From assembly GCF_002699855.1 (NCBI RefSeq), contig NZ_LKBW01000001.1, forward strand, positions 1 through 64,000: 64,000 nucleotides of DNA, given 5' to 3'. The DNA is from Pseudomonas amygdali. Lineage in GTDB: Bacteria > Pseudomonadota > Gammaproteobacteria > Pseudomonadales > Pseudomonadaceae. A program made the position numbers and the translations under genes. Positions 37,696 to 48,932 of this stretch are shown piece after piece (the first letter of the stretch is position 1; each line of letters begins with the position of its first letter). Below the pieces are notes generated by a model. It had not been told where the DNA came from. It searched no databases and was given only the letters and a program-made list of their open reading frames with translations.

Positions 37696-38601
37696 ATGAC
37701 CAGCAAAAACGTTGGCGTTATCGGCCTCGGTGCGATGGGTCTGGGCATTGCCCGCTCGTTGCTGCGTAGCGGCTTCACTGTGCATGCCTGCGATGTGCGC
37801 AGCAGCGTGACCGAAGCGTTTGCCCAGGAAGGCGGCGTTGCCTGCCAATCTCCAGCCAGCATGGCCGCTGCCTGCGATGTGATCATTACCGTCGTGGTCA
37901 ATGCCGAGCAGACCGAAACCGTCCTGTTTGGTGAAAACGGCGCGGTCGCGGCACTGCGTCCGGGCAGTCTGGTCATCGGTTGCGCCACTGTCGCGCCAAC
38001 CTTCGCCGTCGAACTGGGCGAGCGTCTGGCCGCACAGAACCTGCTGTACCTCGATGCACCGATCTCCGGCGGCGCCGCCAAGGCCGCCGCTGGCCAGATG
38101 ACCATGATGACCTCCGGCCCGGCCGAGACTTACGCCAAGGCCGAAGCCATCCTCAATGGCATGGCCGGCAAGGTCTATCGCCTGGGCGACGTCCACGGGC
38201 TGGGCTCGAAAGTCAAAATCATCAATCAGTTGCTCGCTGGCGTACACATCGCAGCCAGCGCCGAAGCCATGGCCCTCGGCCTGCGTGAAGGCGTCGATGC
38301 TGACGCGCTGTACGAAGTGATCACCAACAGTGCCGGTAACTCGTGGATGTTCGAGAACCGCGTGCCGCACATCCTCAACGCCGATTACACGCCGCTGTCG
38401 GCTGTGGATATCTTCGTCAAGGACCTCGGCCTGGTGCTGGATACCGCGCGCAGCAGCAAATTCCCGCTGCCGCTGTCGGCCACCGCGCACCAGATGTTCA
38501 TGCAGGCCTCCAGCGCCGGTTTCGGCCGCGAGGATGACTCGGCGGTGATCAAGATTTTCCCGGGCATCGAATTGCCGAAAGCCAAGCCAGAAAAAGCCTG
38601 A
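37696..38601 (+). CDS. ltnD: L-threonate dehydrogenase (beta-hydroxyacid dehydrogenase family)
   Basis: A 301-residue NAD enzyme: Rossmann loop VIGLGAMGLGIARSLLRSG, substrate segment LDAPISGGAAKAAAGQMTMM, and the catalytic Lys in GLGSKVKIINQLLAGVHIA. It belongs to the 3-hydroxyisobutyrate dehydrogenase superfamily. With otnK, otnC and otnI next to it, LtnD is the fitting assignment: it oxidises L-threonate to 2-oxo-tetronate. It is the first gene of the operon. Substrate choice is inferred mainly from the neighbours. Confidence 0.87.
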   Translation: MTSKNVGVIGLGAMGLGIARSLLRSGFTVHACDVRSSVTEAFAQEGGVACQSPASMAAACDVIITVVVNAEQTETVLFGENGAVAALRPGSLVIGCATVAPTFAVELGERLAAQNLLYLDAPISGGAAKAAAGQMTMMTSGPAETYAKAEAILNGMAGKVYRLGDVHGLGSKVKIINQLLAGVHIAASAEAMALGLREGVDADALYEVITNSAGNSWMFENRVPHILNADYTPLSAVDIFVKDLGLVLDTARSSKFPLPLSATAHQMFMQASSAGFGREDDSAVIKIFPGIELPKAKPEKA

Positions 38602-38611
38602 GGAGCGACTG

Positions 38612-39901
38612 ATGAGCCTGAACAACGCTCGCCCGCTGCTGGGCTGCATTGCCGATGACTTCACCGGCGCGACCGACCTGGCCAACATGCTGGTGCGCGG
38701 CGGTATGCGCACCGTGCAGAGCATCGGCATCCCCAGCGCCGAAATGGCTGCCGGCCTGGACGCCGACGCGATTGTCATCGCCCTGAAATCGCGTACCACA
38801 CCAAGCGCCGACGCGGTGGCTGAATCCCTCGCTGCGCTGGAATGGCTGCGCGAGCGCGGCTGCGAGCAGATCTTCTTCAAATACTGCTCGACCTTCGATT
38901 CCACCGCCGCGGGTAACATCGGCCAGGTCAGCGAAGCACTGCTGGAGCAACTGGACAGCGACTTCACCCTCGCCTGCCCGGCCTTCCCGGAAAATGGCCG
39001 CACGATTTTCCGTGGCCATCTGTTCGTACAGGACAAGTTACTCAGCGAATCGGGCATGCAGAACCACCCGCTGACGCCCATGACCGACGCCAATCTGGTG
39101 CGTGTGCTGCAAGCGCAGACCCGCCACAAGGTCGGCCTATTGCGCTATGACAGCATTGCCCAGGGCGTCGAAGGCGTGCGCAACAGAATTGCCGAGCTGC
39201 GCGCCGAAGGTGTGAGCATGGCGATCGCCGATGCCCTGTCGGATGCCGATCTGTACACCCTGGGCGAAGCCTGCGCCGACTTGCCGCTGCTGACCGGTGG
39301 CTCGGGTCTGGCGCTGGGCCTGCCGGGTAACTTTCGCAAGACAGGCAAGCTGCGCGATATCGATGCCGCCAAACAGGTCGCCATCAGTGGCGGCGAAGTG
39401 GTGTTGGCGGGCAGCGCTTCGGTTGCCACCAATGGCCAGGTCGCGGCCTGGCTGGAAGACAATCGCCCTGCACTGCGCATCAATCCGCTGGATCTGGCCG
39501 CAGGCAAGCCGGTGGTCGAGCAGGCGCTGGCCTTTGCCAGAGACGCCGGGCAAACCGTGTTGATCTACGCCACCAGTACGCCGGATGAAGTCAAAGCCGT
39601 GCAGAAAGAGCTGGGTGTTGAACGCTCCGGTGCAATGGTCGAAGCCGCGTTGGGCGAGATCGCCAAAGGGCTGCTGAACGCTGGTGTGCGCCGCTTTGTG
39701 GTCGCCGGTGGCGAAACCTCCGGTGCCGTGGTTCAGGCGCTGGGCGTGCAACTGTTGCAGATCGGCGCACAGATCGATCCGGGCGTTCCGGCCACAGTCA
39801 GCAGCGGCGTGCAACCGCTGGCACTGGCGCTCAAGTCCGGTAATTTCGGCGCTCGCGACTTCTTCGCCAAAGCCCTCAAGCAACTGGCGGGGGCGGCCTG
39901 A
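38612..39901 (+). CDS. otnK: 3-oxo-tetronate 4-kinase (four-carbon acid sugar kinase family)
   Basis: A 429-residue DUF1537/four-carbon-acid-sugar kinase. N-terminal LLGCIADDFTGATDLANMLVRGG carries the substrate Asp residues, FFKYCSTFDSTAAGNIG is the typical second motif, and the C-terminal nucleotide-binding part has FVVAGGETSGAVVQALG. In the tetronate pathway it phosphorylates 3-oxo-tetronate at C4. Its stop overlaps the otnC start by one base (TGATG). Confidence 0.9.
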   Translation: MSLNNARPLLGCIADDFTGATDLANMLVRGGMRTVQSIGIPSAEMAAGLDADAIVIALKSRTTPSADAVAESLAALEWLRERGCEQIFFKYCSTFDSTAAGNIGQVSEALLEQLDSDFTLACPAFPENGRTIFRGHLFVQDKLLSESGMQNHPLTPMTDANLVRVLQAQTRHKVGLLRYDSIAQGVEGVRNRIAELRAEGVSMAIADALSDADLYTLGEACADLPLLTGGSGLALGLPGNFRKTGKLRDIDAAKQVAISGGEVVLAGSASVATNGQVAAWLEDNRPALRINPLDLAAGKPVVEQALAFARDAGQTVLIYATSTPDEVKAVQKELGVERSGAMVEAALGEIAKGLLNAGVRRFVVAGGETSGAVVQALGVQLLQIGAQIDPGVPATVSSGVQPLALALKSGNFGARDFFAKALKQLAGAA

Positions 39902-40539
39902 TGATCGACGAAAACGCACTGCGTCAGGAAATCTGCGACGTCGGCCGTCTGCTGTATGGCCGTGGCTATACGGTGGGCAGCGCCGGCAACATCAGCGCAC
40001 GACTCGACGACGGCTGGCTGATTACCCCGACCGATGCCTGCCTGGGCCGCATGGACCCGGCCGATATCGCCAAGGTCAATCTGGCCGGTGAATGGGTATC
40101 CGGTAGCAAGCCGTCCAAGACCCTGGCCCTGCACCGCGAAGTCTACGACCGCAACCCTGAGGTCGGCGGCGTGGTGCACACCCACTCGAAGCATCTGGTG
40201 GCGCTGACCCTGGCGGGCGTATGGCGCGAAGACGACATTCTGCCGCCGCTGACGCCGTATCAGGTCATGAAGGTCGGGCATATCCCGCTGATCCCTTACG
40301 AGCGTCCGGGCTCGCCGAAAGTCGCCGAGCGCGTGGCGGAACTGGCCAACAGTGTGCGCGGCGTGATGCTCGAGCGGCTCGGCCCGGTGGTCTGGGAAAG
40401 CTCGGTGGCCAAGGCCTGCTACGCCCTGGAAGAGCTGGAAGAAACAGCGCGTCTGTGGCTGATGAGCAACCCCAAACCTGCACCGCTGGACCCGACGGCG
40501 CTTGAAGAGCTGCGTCAGGTGTTCGGCGCCAGGTGGTAA
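39901..40539 (+). CDS. otnC: 3-oxo-tetronate 4-phosphate decarboxylase (class II aldolase family)
   Basis: A 212-residue class II aldolase/adducin-fold protein. GSAGNISARLDDGWLITPT lies near the N-terminus, the zinc ligands fall in GGVVHTHSKHLVALTLAG, and LERLGPVVWESS is typical of this subgroup. It releases CO2 from 3-oxo-tetronate 4-phosphate to give dihydroxyacetone phosphate. Overlap with otnK suggests coupled translation. Confidence 0.88.
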   Translation: MIDENALRQEICDVGRLLYGRGYTVGSAGNISARLDDGWLITPTDACLGRMDPADIAKVNLAGEWVSGSKPSKTLALHREVYDRNPEVGGVVHTHSKHLVALTLAGVWREDDILPPLTPYQVMKVGHIPLIPYERPGSPKVAERVAELANSVRGVMLERLGPVVWESSVAKACYALEELEETARLWLMSNPKPAPLDPTALEELRQVFGARW

Positions 40540-40609
40540 CGAGCACACGGTGATCGGGGAGCGCATTGCGCCTCCCGGTCGAAAAACAATAACAACAGGA
40601 ATCGAGAGC

Positions 40610-40678
40610 ATGACTCACCCCTCCCCCGCTGTTTCGTTGTCAGTCTTTACCACCATCGACCGGAGTGCACGGGCATGA
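40610..40678 (+). CDS. 22-residue leader reading frame overlapping gntP
   Basis: ATG at 40610, preceded by ACAGGAATCGAGAGC, opens a frame for MTHPSPAVSLSVFTTIDRSA plus two residues. It stops in TGA at 40676-40678, overlapping the gntP ATG (ATGA). It lies in the otnC-gntP gap. It could be a coupling leader that opens the gntP ribosome-binding site, or a chance frame. The better-placed Shine-Dalgarno sequence is in front of this frame. Confidence 0.4.
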   Translation: MTHPSPAVSLSVFTTIDRSARA

Positions 40679-42132
40679 CGCCGCTCATGTTGATGGTCGT
40701 GGCCGGTGCGGGCATCGCACTGCTGTTGTTTCTGGTGCTCAAGTACAAATTCCAGCCCTTCGTCGCCCTGATGCTGGTCAGCATTATCGTGGCGCTGGTC
40801 GCCGGTGTTAAACCGGCCGATCTGGTTACCACCATTGAAGGCGGCATGGGCAAGACCCTTGGCCACATCGCGATCATCATCGCTTTGGGCGCGATGATCG
40901 GACGCATCATCGAGCTGTCGGGCGGGGCCGAGGCGCTGGCCAAAACCCTGATCAACCGCTTCGGCAACAAGCGCACGCCTCTGGCGCTGACCGTTGCGGG
41001 TTTCATGGTCGGTATTCCGGTGTTCTTCGAGGTCGGCGTGATCATCCTCATGCCGTTGGCATACGGCGTGGCACGGGCGGCACGCAAGCCGCTGCTGATT
41101 TTCGCGCTGCCAATGTGCGCAGCCTTGCTTGCCGTGCACGCGTTCCTGACGCCGCACCCCGGCGCGGTAGCCGCTGCCAGCCAGTTGGGCGCGGACCTGG
41201 GCCGGGTGCTGATGCTGGGCATTCCGATCGTTGCTGTACTGTGCATGATCGGCTATTTCGTCGCGGGGCGCATGACCCGCAAGACCTACCCGATGACCGA
41301 CGATATTCGCGCCGAAGTCTACGGCCCGCACGTTACCAACGAAGACCTGGAAGCCTGGGCGCGCAACGATTATTCCGCTGTGCGTGAAGCCACTGAAACC
41401 AGAACCCTGGGCGCAGAAGAGACCGCCAGCAGCCTGGCGAGCAAACTGCCGCCAGCACCTGCACCGGGTTTCGGGCTGATCATCGCGCTCATTCTGTTGC
41501 CGATCGTGCTGATTCTGATGGGCACCCTGGCCACCACCATGCTGCCAGCCACGTCCACGCTGCGTGCAGTGCTGACCGTTCTCGGTGCGCCGCTTGTGGC
41601 ATTGCTGATCGATACCCTGCTGTGCGCCTGGCTGTTGGGCTCGCGTCGTGGCTGGAGCCGCACTCAGGTGTCCGATGTGATCGGCTCGGCCTTGCCGGGT
41701 GTGGCGATGGTGATCCTGATTGCCGGTGCCGGTGGCGTGTTCGGCAAGGTGCTGGTCGACACCGGCATTGGTGCGGTGGTCTCCGAGGCGCTGCGTAACA
41801 CCGGTCTGCCGGTACTCGCGCTGGGCTTCCTGCTGACCCTGCTGCTGCGCGCTGTTCAGGGTTCGACCACCGTCGCACTGGTGACCACTGCCGGCATTCT
41901 CAGCCCGCTGATCGCCACGCTGGACCTGAGCGCCAACCACCTGGCTCTATTGTGCCTGGCGATGGGCGGTGGCGGTCTGGCCATGTCGCACATCAATGAT
42001 GCCGGTTACTGGATGTTCACCAAGCTGGCAGGCCTCAACGTCGCCGACGGCTTGCGCACTTGGACCGTACTGGTCACGCTGCTCGGCACACTGGGCTTCG
42101 TGATCACCCTGCTGCTTTGGCCATTCGTCTGA
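40675..42132 (+). CDS. GntP-family gluconate/sugar-acid:H+ symporter
   Basis: A 485-residue permease with about 12 membrane segments. GntP-family signatures: [23 protein letters not shown] near residue 65, [38 protein letters not shown], and the C-terminal [19 protein letters not shown] charged loop around residues 195-260 ([17 protein letters not shown]) is longer than in E. coli GntP. Within this operon it most likely imports threonate or erythronate. It sits between otnC and otnI. Confidence 0.9.
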   Translation: MTPLMLMVVAGAGIALLLFLVLKYKFQPFVALMLVSIIVALVAGVKPADLVTTIEGGMGKTLGHIAIIIALGAMIGRIIELSGGAEALAKTLINRFGNKRTPLALTVAGFMVGIPVFFEVGVIILMPLAYGVARAARKPLLIFALPMCAALLAVHAFLTPHPGAVAAASQLGADLGRVLMLGIPIVAVLCMIGYFVAGRMTRKTYPMTDDIRAEVYGPHVTNEDLEAWARNDYSAVREATETRTLGAEETASSLASKLPPAPAPGFGLIIALILLPIVLILMGTLATTMLPATSTLRAVLTVLGAPLVALLIDTLLCAWLLGSRRGWSRTQVSDVIGSALPGVAMVILIAGAGGVFGKVLVDTGIGAVVSEALRNTGLPVLALGFLLTLLLRAVQGSTTVALVTTAGILSPLIATLDLSANHLALLCLAMGGGGLAMSHINDAGYWMFTKLAGLNVADGLRTWTVLVTLLGTLGFVITLLLWPFV

Positions 42133-42154
42133 CCCTTTGAAGACTGGAGTTAAC

Positions 42155-42940
42155 ATGCCTCGTTTTGCCGCCAACCTCAGCATGCTGTACCCGCAGCATG
42201 ATTTTCTTGAGCGCTTCGCCGCAGCCGCTGCCGATGGTTTCGGCGCGTTCGAGTACCTGTTCCCCTACGCCTACAGCCCTCAGGAACTCAAGCAGCGCCT
42301 GAGCGACAACGGTCTGGTGCAGGCGCTGTTCAACGCCCCGCCAGGCGACTGGGAAGCAGGCGAGCGAGGCATTGCCACGCTGCCGGGTCGTGAGGCGGAA
42401 TTTCGCAGCGGTATCGAGCGGGCGCTGGAGTACGCACAGGTGCTGGGCAATGACCGTGTACATGTCATGGCTGGCTTGCTGGCCGATGAAAGCTTGCGTG
42501 AGCGTCATCAGGCGGTCTATCTGGAAAACCTCGCGTTCGCGGCTGAGCAAGCCAAGGGCGCAGGCGTCACGATTCTGATCGAGCCGATCAACACCCGCGA
42601 CATGCCGGGCTTCTTCCTCAATCGTCAGGATCAGGCACAGGAAATCTGCAGACTGGTGGGCGCTGACAACCTGAAGGTGCAGTTCGACTGCTACCACTGC
42701 CAGATCGTCGAAGGTGACCTGACCAGCAAACTGCGCCGGGACTTTGCGGGCATTGGCCATATTCAGATTGCAGGCGTCCCGGACCGCCATGAGCCGAACC
42801 TTGGCGAGCTGAACTACGAACACCTGTTCAATGTGATCGACGAGTTGGGCTACAGCGGCTGGATCGGCTGCGAATACCGCCCCAAAGGCGACACCAGCGT
42901 GGGTCTGGCGTGGTTGCGCAAGCTACAAGCCAAGGGCTGA
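42155..42940 (+). CDS. otnI: 2-oxo-tetronate isomerase (hydroxypyruvate isomerase family)
   Basis: A 261-residue TIM-barrel isomerase from the ATG at 42155 ([20 protein letters not shown]), with GGAGT upstream. The acidic metal ligands lie in [17 protein letters not shown] and [13 protein letters not shown], with the His in [13 protein letters not shown]. It converts 2-oxo- to 3-oxo-tetronate. It was formerly annotated Hyi. It is the last gene of the operon; REP sequences follow. Confidence 0.88.
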   Translation: MPRFAANLSMLYPQHDFLERFAAAAADGFGAFEYLFPYAYSPQELKQRLSDNGLVQALFNAPPGDWEAGERGIATLPGREAEFRSGIERALEYAQVLGNDRVHVMAGLLADESLRERHQAVYLENLAFAAEQAKGAGVTILIEPINTRDMPGFFLNRQDQAQEICRLVGADNLKVQFDCYHCQIVEGDLTSKLRRDFAGIGHIQIAGVPDRHEPNLGELNYEHLFNVIDELGYSGWIGCEYRPKGDTSVGLAWLRKLQAKG

Positions 42941-42952
42941 AACACTCGGGAT

Positions 42953-43090
42953 AGACGACGCGGAGCGTCGTGAACGGCATTCCCACGCGGAGCGTGAGGA
43001 ACGATCATTCTGTAACTGTCGTGCCCGGGAGAACACTATCGTGCGACGCTCCGCGTCGCATGCCGTTCTGGACGCTCCGCGTCCGATCTT
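42953..43090. repeat. REP cluster, family A, after otnI
   Basis: Several palindromes lie in a row: GACGCGGAGCGTC, CCACGCGGAGCGTGAGGAACG, and the 47-bp module at 43038-43084. It fills the convergent gap between otnI and the thioesterase gene and could act as a transcript end. Confidence 0.88.
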
Positions 43091-43099
43091 GAAGAGGTA

Positions 43100-43495
43100 T
43101 CAATCCTCTACGTCGAACTGGTCCTTTATATAGCGGATTTCAGTCCGGCCATGCGGCGCTGGCTGGCCGTCTTCGTCTAGGTTGACGAAGACGATCTTCT
43201 CGACAGTCAAAATGCTTTTGTGGGTGATCTTGTTGCGCACCTGGCACTTGAGGGTGATCGAGGTGCGGCCGAATTCTGTGGCGGTGATGCCTAGCTCAAT
43301 GATGTCGCCCTGACGCGAGGCGCTGACAAAGTTGATTTCAGAGATGTACTTGGTTACCACCCGCTGATTACCCAGTTGAACGATCGCGTAGATCGCCGCT
43401 TCTTCATCGATCCAGCGCAGCAGGCTACCGCCGAACAACGTGCCGTTGGGGTTGAGGTCTTCGGGCTTGACCCACTTGCGGGTGTGGAAATTCAT
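43100..43495 (-). CDS. Hotdog-fold acyl-CoA thioesterase (YciA-like)
   Basis: A 131-residue protein from the ATG at 43495 (MNFHTRKWVKPEDLNPNGTL). A GTG two codons upstream would abut the AGGAG site and is unlikely. Hotdog thioesterase features: NPNGTLFGGSLLRWIDEEAAIYA (active-site region) and a beta-strand series TKYISEINFVSASRQGDIIEL. It probably hydrolyses acyl-CoA; chain length unknown. Confidence 0.85.
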   Translation of the reverse strand: MNFHTRKWVKPEDLNPNGTLFGGSLLRWIDEEAAIYAIVQLGNQRVVTKYISEINFVSASRQGDIIELGITATEFGRTSITLKCQVRNKITHKSILTVEKIVFVNLDEDGQPAPHGRTEIRYIKDQFDVED

Positions 43496-43624
43496 GTTCA
43501 CTCCTGAGCGTCTGGCCGGTAGAGACGTGCATGATGGCAGAGCCGACGGCCCGCGCCCATGCCTGTGTCATAGCGAATGTGCATCGACTCGATTACAGAC
43601 AGATGGCAATTGTGTGGCCCTTAA

Positions 43625-45259
<1,635 letters not shown>

Positions 45260-45323
45260 TTGATCTTCTGTGAAGAGTGCGCGGCGTTCCTGACGCCTCT
45301 CACTCTCTCAGTTGGCAATTATC

Positions 45324-45415
45324 TGTGGGAGCGGACTTGTCCGCGAAGGGGCCTGTGCATTCAATCAAGATGCAGCGTCTGAAATAAAGCCTTCGCGGAC
45401 AAGTCCGCTCCTACA
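45324..45415. repeat. REPIN, family B inverted pair between ahcY and metF
   Basis: TGTGGGAGCGGACTTGTCCG... at 45324-45348 and its inverse CTTCGCGGACAAGTCCGCTC... at 45391-45415 face each other across 42 bp and can form a long hairpin. Confidence 0.92.
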
Positions 45416-45451
45416 AAGTATGTGTTCGTTTCTATATCGAGATCGGCCTCC

Positions 45452-46297
45452 ATGAGCCAAGAACGCCGCTTCAGCTTCGAGTTCTTTCCTACCAAGACCG
45501 ACGCTGGACATGAAAAGCTGCTGACCGTTGCTCGTCAGCTCGCTACGTACAACCCCGATTTTTTCTCCTGCACTTACGGTGCCGGTGGTTCTACCCGCGA
45601 CCGCACGCTTAATACCGTGCTGCAGCTGGAGAACGAAGTAAAAGTGCCTGCCGCACCGCATTTGTCGTGTGTTGGCGACAGCAAGGAAGATTTGCGCAGC
45701 CTGCTGGCTCAGTACAAGGATGCGGGTATCAAACGCATCGTGGCCCTGCGCGGCGACCTGCCTTCCGGCATGGGCATGGCCAGCGGTGAGTTGCGTCACG
45801 CCAATGACCTGGTGAGCTTCATTCGCCAGGAAAGCGGCAGCCATTTCCACATCGAAGTCGCCGCCTACCCGGAAATGCATCCGCAGGCGCGCAATTTCGA
45901 GGACGACCTCAAGCACTTCGTCAACAAGGCAAACGCCGGCGCCGACAGTGCGATCACGCAATACTTCTTCAACGCCGACAGCTATTTCAACTTCGTCGAG
46001 CGGGTCGAGAAAATGGGCGTCAGCATTCCGATCGTGCCGGGCATCATGCCGATCACCAACTACAGCAAGCTGGCGCGTTTCTCGGATGCCTGCGGTGCGG
46101 AAATCCCGCGCTGGATCCGTAAACAGCTGGAAGCCTACGGCGATGACGTGCAAAGCATCCAGGCGTTTGGCGAAGAAGTCATCACGCAGATGTGCGAACG
46201 ACTGCTGCAAGGCGGCGCCCCCGGCCTGCATTTCTACACGCTGAACCAGGCAGAACCGAGCCTGGCGGTGTGGAACAACCTGCAACTGCCACGCTGA
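45452..46297 (+). CDS. metF: Methylenetetrahydrofolate reductase
   Basis: A 281-residue FAD TIM-barrel enzyme that reduces 5,10-methylene-THF to 5-methyl-THF for methionine synthesis. The start MSQERRFSFEFFPTKTDAGH at 45452 is family-like; 10 more residues from 45422 are not. Signatures: FSCTYGAGGSTRDRTL, RIVALRGDLPSG, and ITQYFFNADSYFNFVERV. A REPIN separates it from ahcY, so it probably has its own promoter or depends on read-through. Confidence 0.95.
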   Translation: MSQERRFSFEFFPTKTDAGHEKLLTVARQLATYNPDFFSCTYGAGGSTRDRTLNTVLQLENEVKVPAAPHLSCVGDSKEDLRSLLAQYKDAGIKRIVALRGDLPSGMGMASGELRHANDLVSFIRQESGSHFHIEVAAYPEMHPQARNFEDDLKHFVNKANAGADSAITQYFFNADSYFNFVERVEKMGVSIPIVPGIMPITNYSKLARFSDACGAEIPRWIRKQLEAYGDDVQSIQAFGEEVITQMCERLLQGGAPGLHFYTLNQAEPSLAVWNNLQLPR

Positions 46298-46608
46298 AAA
46301 CGGCTGCGGCACCGCGGTCCGACCGGTAATTTCCGGGGGATCGCGGCCTCATACACCGTTGGGCAGCAGGAAAGCGGCGTATTGCGCTCGCTCTGTTATA
46401 CTCCAGCCTTCCCGCCAGGCTTACGCCCGGACGCCCGGTCTTGCAATCGTCATCCGTTCACGCCAACAGCGCAATTTTCATCAAGCGCAGACGTCACGGA
46501 ATGCACTGAAGACCCGGCAGGACCGGACGGGATCGCGTTGTCTTTACACGCCATTCGCGCCAGGCAAGACATCCCTTGAGCTTAAGCTCCAACAGAACAG
46601 GATTACTC
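46298..46608 (+). other. metF-rhlE intergenic region
   Basis: This 311-bp gap has no convincing gene. TATACT at 46397-46402 resembles a -10 element, but no -35 sits at the right distance. No terminator with a T run was found after metF. It probably carries the rhlE leader. Confidence 0.4.
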
Positions 46609-48486
46609 ATGTCCTTTGCTTCCCTCGGTCTCTCCGAGGCTTTAGTCCGCGCCATCGAGGCAGCGGGCTATACCCAGCCTACCCCCGTGCAACAGCGGGC
46701 CATTCCCGCCGTGTTGCAAGGTCGCGACCTGATGGTTGCGGCACAGACCGGTACTGGTAAAACCGGCGGTTTCGCCCTCCCAATTCTGGAGCGGCTGTTT
46801 CCCAATGGTGTTCCGGACAAATCCCAGCGTCACGGCCCGCGTCAACCACGCGTTCTGGTCCTGACCCCGACCCGCGAACTGGCCGCACAGGTGCACGAGA
46901 GCTTCAAGCTCTATGCCCGCGACCTGAAGTTCGTCAGCGCCTGCATCTTCGGCGGCGTCGGCATGAACCCTCAGGTTCAGGCCATGTCCCGTGGTGTGGA
47001 CGTCCTGGTGGCCTGCCCCGGCCGCCTGCTCGACCTGGCCGGTCAAGGCAGTGTCGACCTGTCCCACGTCGAAATCCTGGTGCTCGATGAAGCAGACCGG
47101 ATGCTCGACATGGGCTTCGTCCATGACGTGAAAAAGGTCCTCGCGCGGCTGCCGGCCAAGCGCCAGAACCTGCTGTTCTCGGCTACCTTCTCCAATGACA
47201 TCACGTCTTTGGCCGGCAAGCTGCTGCACAACCCAGAGCGCATCGAAGTCACGCCGCCGAACACCACGGTCGAGCGTATCGAGCAACGGGTTTTCCGCCT
47301 TGCCGCCAACCACAAGCGTTCACTGCTGGCGCACCTGATTACCGTCGGTGCCTGGGAACAGGTGCTGGTCTTCACCCGCACCAAGCACGGCGCCAACCGT
47401 CTGGCCGAGTACCTGGACAAGCACGGCCTTGCGGCTGTCGCGATCCACGGCAACAAGAGCCAGAACGCCCGTACCAAGGCACTGGCCGACTTCAAGGCAG
47501 GTGATGTACGCATCATGGTTGCGACCGATATCGCCGCACGCGGCCTGGATATCGACCAGCTGCCGCATGTCGTCAACTTCGAGCTGCCAAACGTCGATGA
47601 AGACTACGTTCACCGTATCGGTCGTACCGGCCGGGCCGGTCGTTCGGGCGAAGCCATTTCCCTGGTTGCGCCGGACGAAGAGAAGCTGCTCAAAAGCATC
47701 GAGCGCATGACTAAACAGAAGATCGCCGATGGCGACCTGATGGGCTTCGACATCACCGCAGTCGAGGCTGAAAAACCGGAAGTGCGTGAGCGTCCGGATG
47801 TTCGCAACTCCCGTGGTGCACGTCCTGCCGGCGACAAGAACAACGGCGGTCGTCGCGACAAGGGCAAGGACAAAGGCAGGGAAAAACCTGCCGCTGCAGC
47901 CGCCACTGGCGAACGCCCTGCAAGGCAGCCACGCGAAAAAAAACCTCGTGAGGGCACGCCTCGCAGCGAACAGCGTGCATTGCAGCCATCCATACCGCGC
48001 CCGGCAGCCGATCGTGCGCCGGACGAGTTCCGCGATGATGAAGTAGACAACTTCGGCAATCGTGCTGACTACGTCAGTCCTTATCAGGGCAAAGGCCAGA
48101 ACCGTGGTCGTCGCCCTGCGGCCGCGCCCGGTGCAGCACCGGCTGCTGGCGGCGCAGCTCGCCCAGCCAATTCGGGTCGACCTGCGGGCGGCGCTCGTAA
48201 CGGCTCCGGTACTGGCGCGCCAAAGCGCAACGGTTCGGGTTCGTCGGCTCCGCGTTCGCGTGATGGCCAGCCGCGCGGTCGTCGCCCGGCACGTGAAGAT
48301 CAGCCCTTGCCGCGTGAAGGTCAGGAGCCAGCCGTGCGTGCCCCGCGCGACGGTCAGCCTCAGCCGAAGATCGTGCACAAGGAATCCAAGATCGACCGTT
48401 TCCCGTCTGCCGAGCAACTGGACCAGTTGCCAACACGCCCACGCGGTGAAAAACCGGCCCTGCTGAACCGCAATCGCGACAGCTGA
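46609..48486 (+). CDS. rhlE: DEAD-box RNA helicase RhlE
   Basis: A 625-residue helicase from the ATG at 46609 ([20 protein letters not shown]), ACAGGA upstream. Helicase motifs: Q motif, [46 protein letters not shown] and [13 protein letters not shown]. Residues from about 385 to the end are a long low-complexity tail rich in Arg, Gly, Pro, Ala and Lys, typical of Pseudomonas RhlE and probably RNA-binding. It remodels RNA during ribosome assembly or decay. A terminator follows. Confidence 0.94.
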   Translation: MSFASLGLSEALVRAIEAAGYTQPTPVQQRAIPAVLQGRDLMVAAQTGTGKTGGFALPILERLFPNGVPDKSQRHGPRQPRVLVLTPTRELAAQVHESFKLYARDLKFVSACIFGGVGMNPQVQAMSRGVDVLVACPGRLLDLAGQGSVDLSHVEILVLDEADRMLDMGFVHDVKKVLARLPAKRQNLLFSATFSNDITSLAGKLLHNPERIEVTPPNTTVERIEQRVFRLAANHKRSLLAHLITVGAWEQVLVFTRTKHGANRLAEYLDKHGLAAVAIHGNKSQNARTKALADFKAGDVRIMVATDIAARGLDIDQLPHVVNFELPNVDEDYVHRIGRTGRAGRSGEAISLVAPDEEKLLKSIERMTKQKIADGDLMGFDITAVEAEKPEVRERPDVRNSRGARPAGDKNNGGRRDKGKDKGREKPAAAAATGERPARQPREKKPREGTPRSEQRALQPSIPRPAADRAPDEFRDDEVDNFGNRADYVSPYQGKGQNRGRRPAAAPGAAPAAGGAARPANSGRPAGGARNGSGTGAPKRNGSGSSAPRSRDGQPRGRRPAREDQPLPREGQEPAVRAPRDGQPQPKIVHKESKIDRFPSAEQLDQLPTRPRGEKPALLNRNRDS

Positions 48487-48501
48487 TAGCCACGCAACAC
48501 T

Positions 48502-48532
48502 AAAAACGCACCGACTCGCTCGGGGCGTTTTT
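48502..48532 (+). terminator. Intrinsic terminator after rhlE
   Basis: AAAAACGCACCGA and the inverse CGGGGCGTTTTT pair with a short loop, 15 bases after the rhlE stop, ending in a T run. Confidence 0.9.
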
Positions 48533-48564
48533 GTTTGTCGTGTCGTTCGTTGTGTCGATGATGA

Positions 48565-48866
48565 TCATCGCTCCCACGCTCCGCGTGGTAGCGCAGTTCT
48601 GGACGCTCTGCGTCCGATCTTGAGACGGCAGCGCGGCTCAGATCTGTGACGCAGAGAGTCACGAACTGCATGCCAACGCGGAGCATTGGCACGATAGTCA
48701 TCTCAAGATTTTCTGTCCGCAAGGTTCATCGCTCCCACGCTCTGCGTGGTAGCGCAGTCCTGGACGCTCCGCGTCCGATCTTGAGACGGCAGCGCGGCGC
48801 CGATCTGTGACGCAAAGCGTCACGAACTGCATGTCAACGCGGAGCATTGACACGATAGTCATCTCA
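48565..48866. repeat. REP block, 161-bp direct duplication
   Basis: 48565-48705 and 48726-48866 repeat with a period of 161 bp and a few differences (GCATGCCAACG versus GCATGTCAACG, for example). Each unit contains family A palindromes (CCACGCTCCGCGTGG, GGACGCTCTGCGTCC, GTGACGCAGAGAGTCAC). A third start (TTCATCGC) appears at 48873. No gene is present. Confidence 0.88.
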
Positions 48867-48885
48867 GGAAGTTTCATCGCACCCA

Positions 48886-48913
48886 CAAAAACGCCGACCC
48901 AAGGGTCGGCGTT
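48886..48913 (-). terminator. Intrinsic terminator after yceI
   Basis: ACGCCGACCC and GGGTCGGCGT form a 10-bp stem. Read leftward it ends in a T run (AAAAA at 48887-48891 on the given strand). Confidence 0.93.
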
Positions 48914-48932
48914 CTGTCGATCAAGCGTGCAA

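Noticed and set aside
48565-48866. CRISPR-like array
   Set aside because: Only two long, imperfect units are present, without short identical repeats or unique spacers, and no cas genes. They are REP palindromes.
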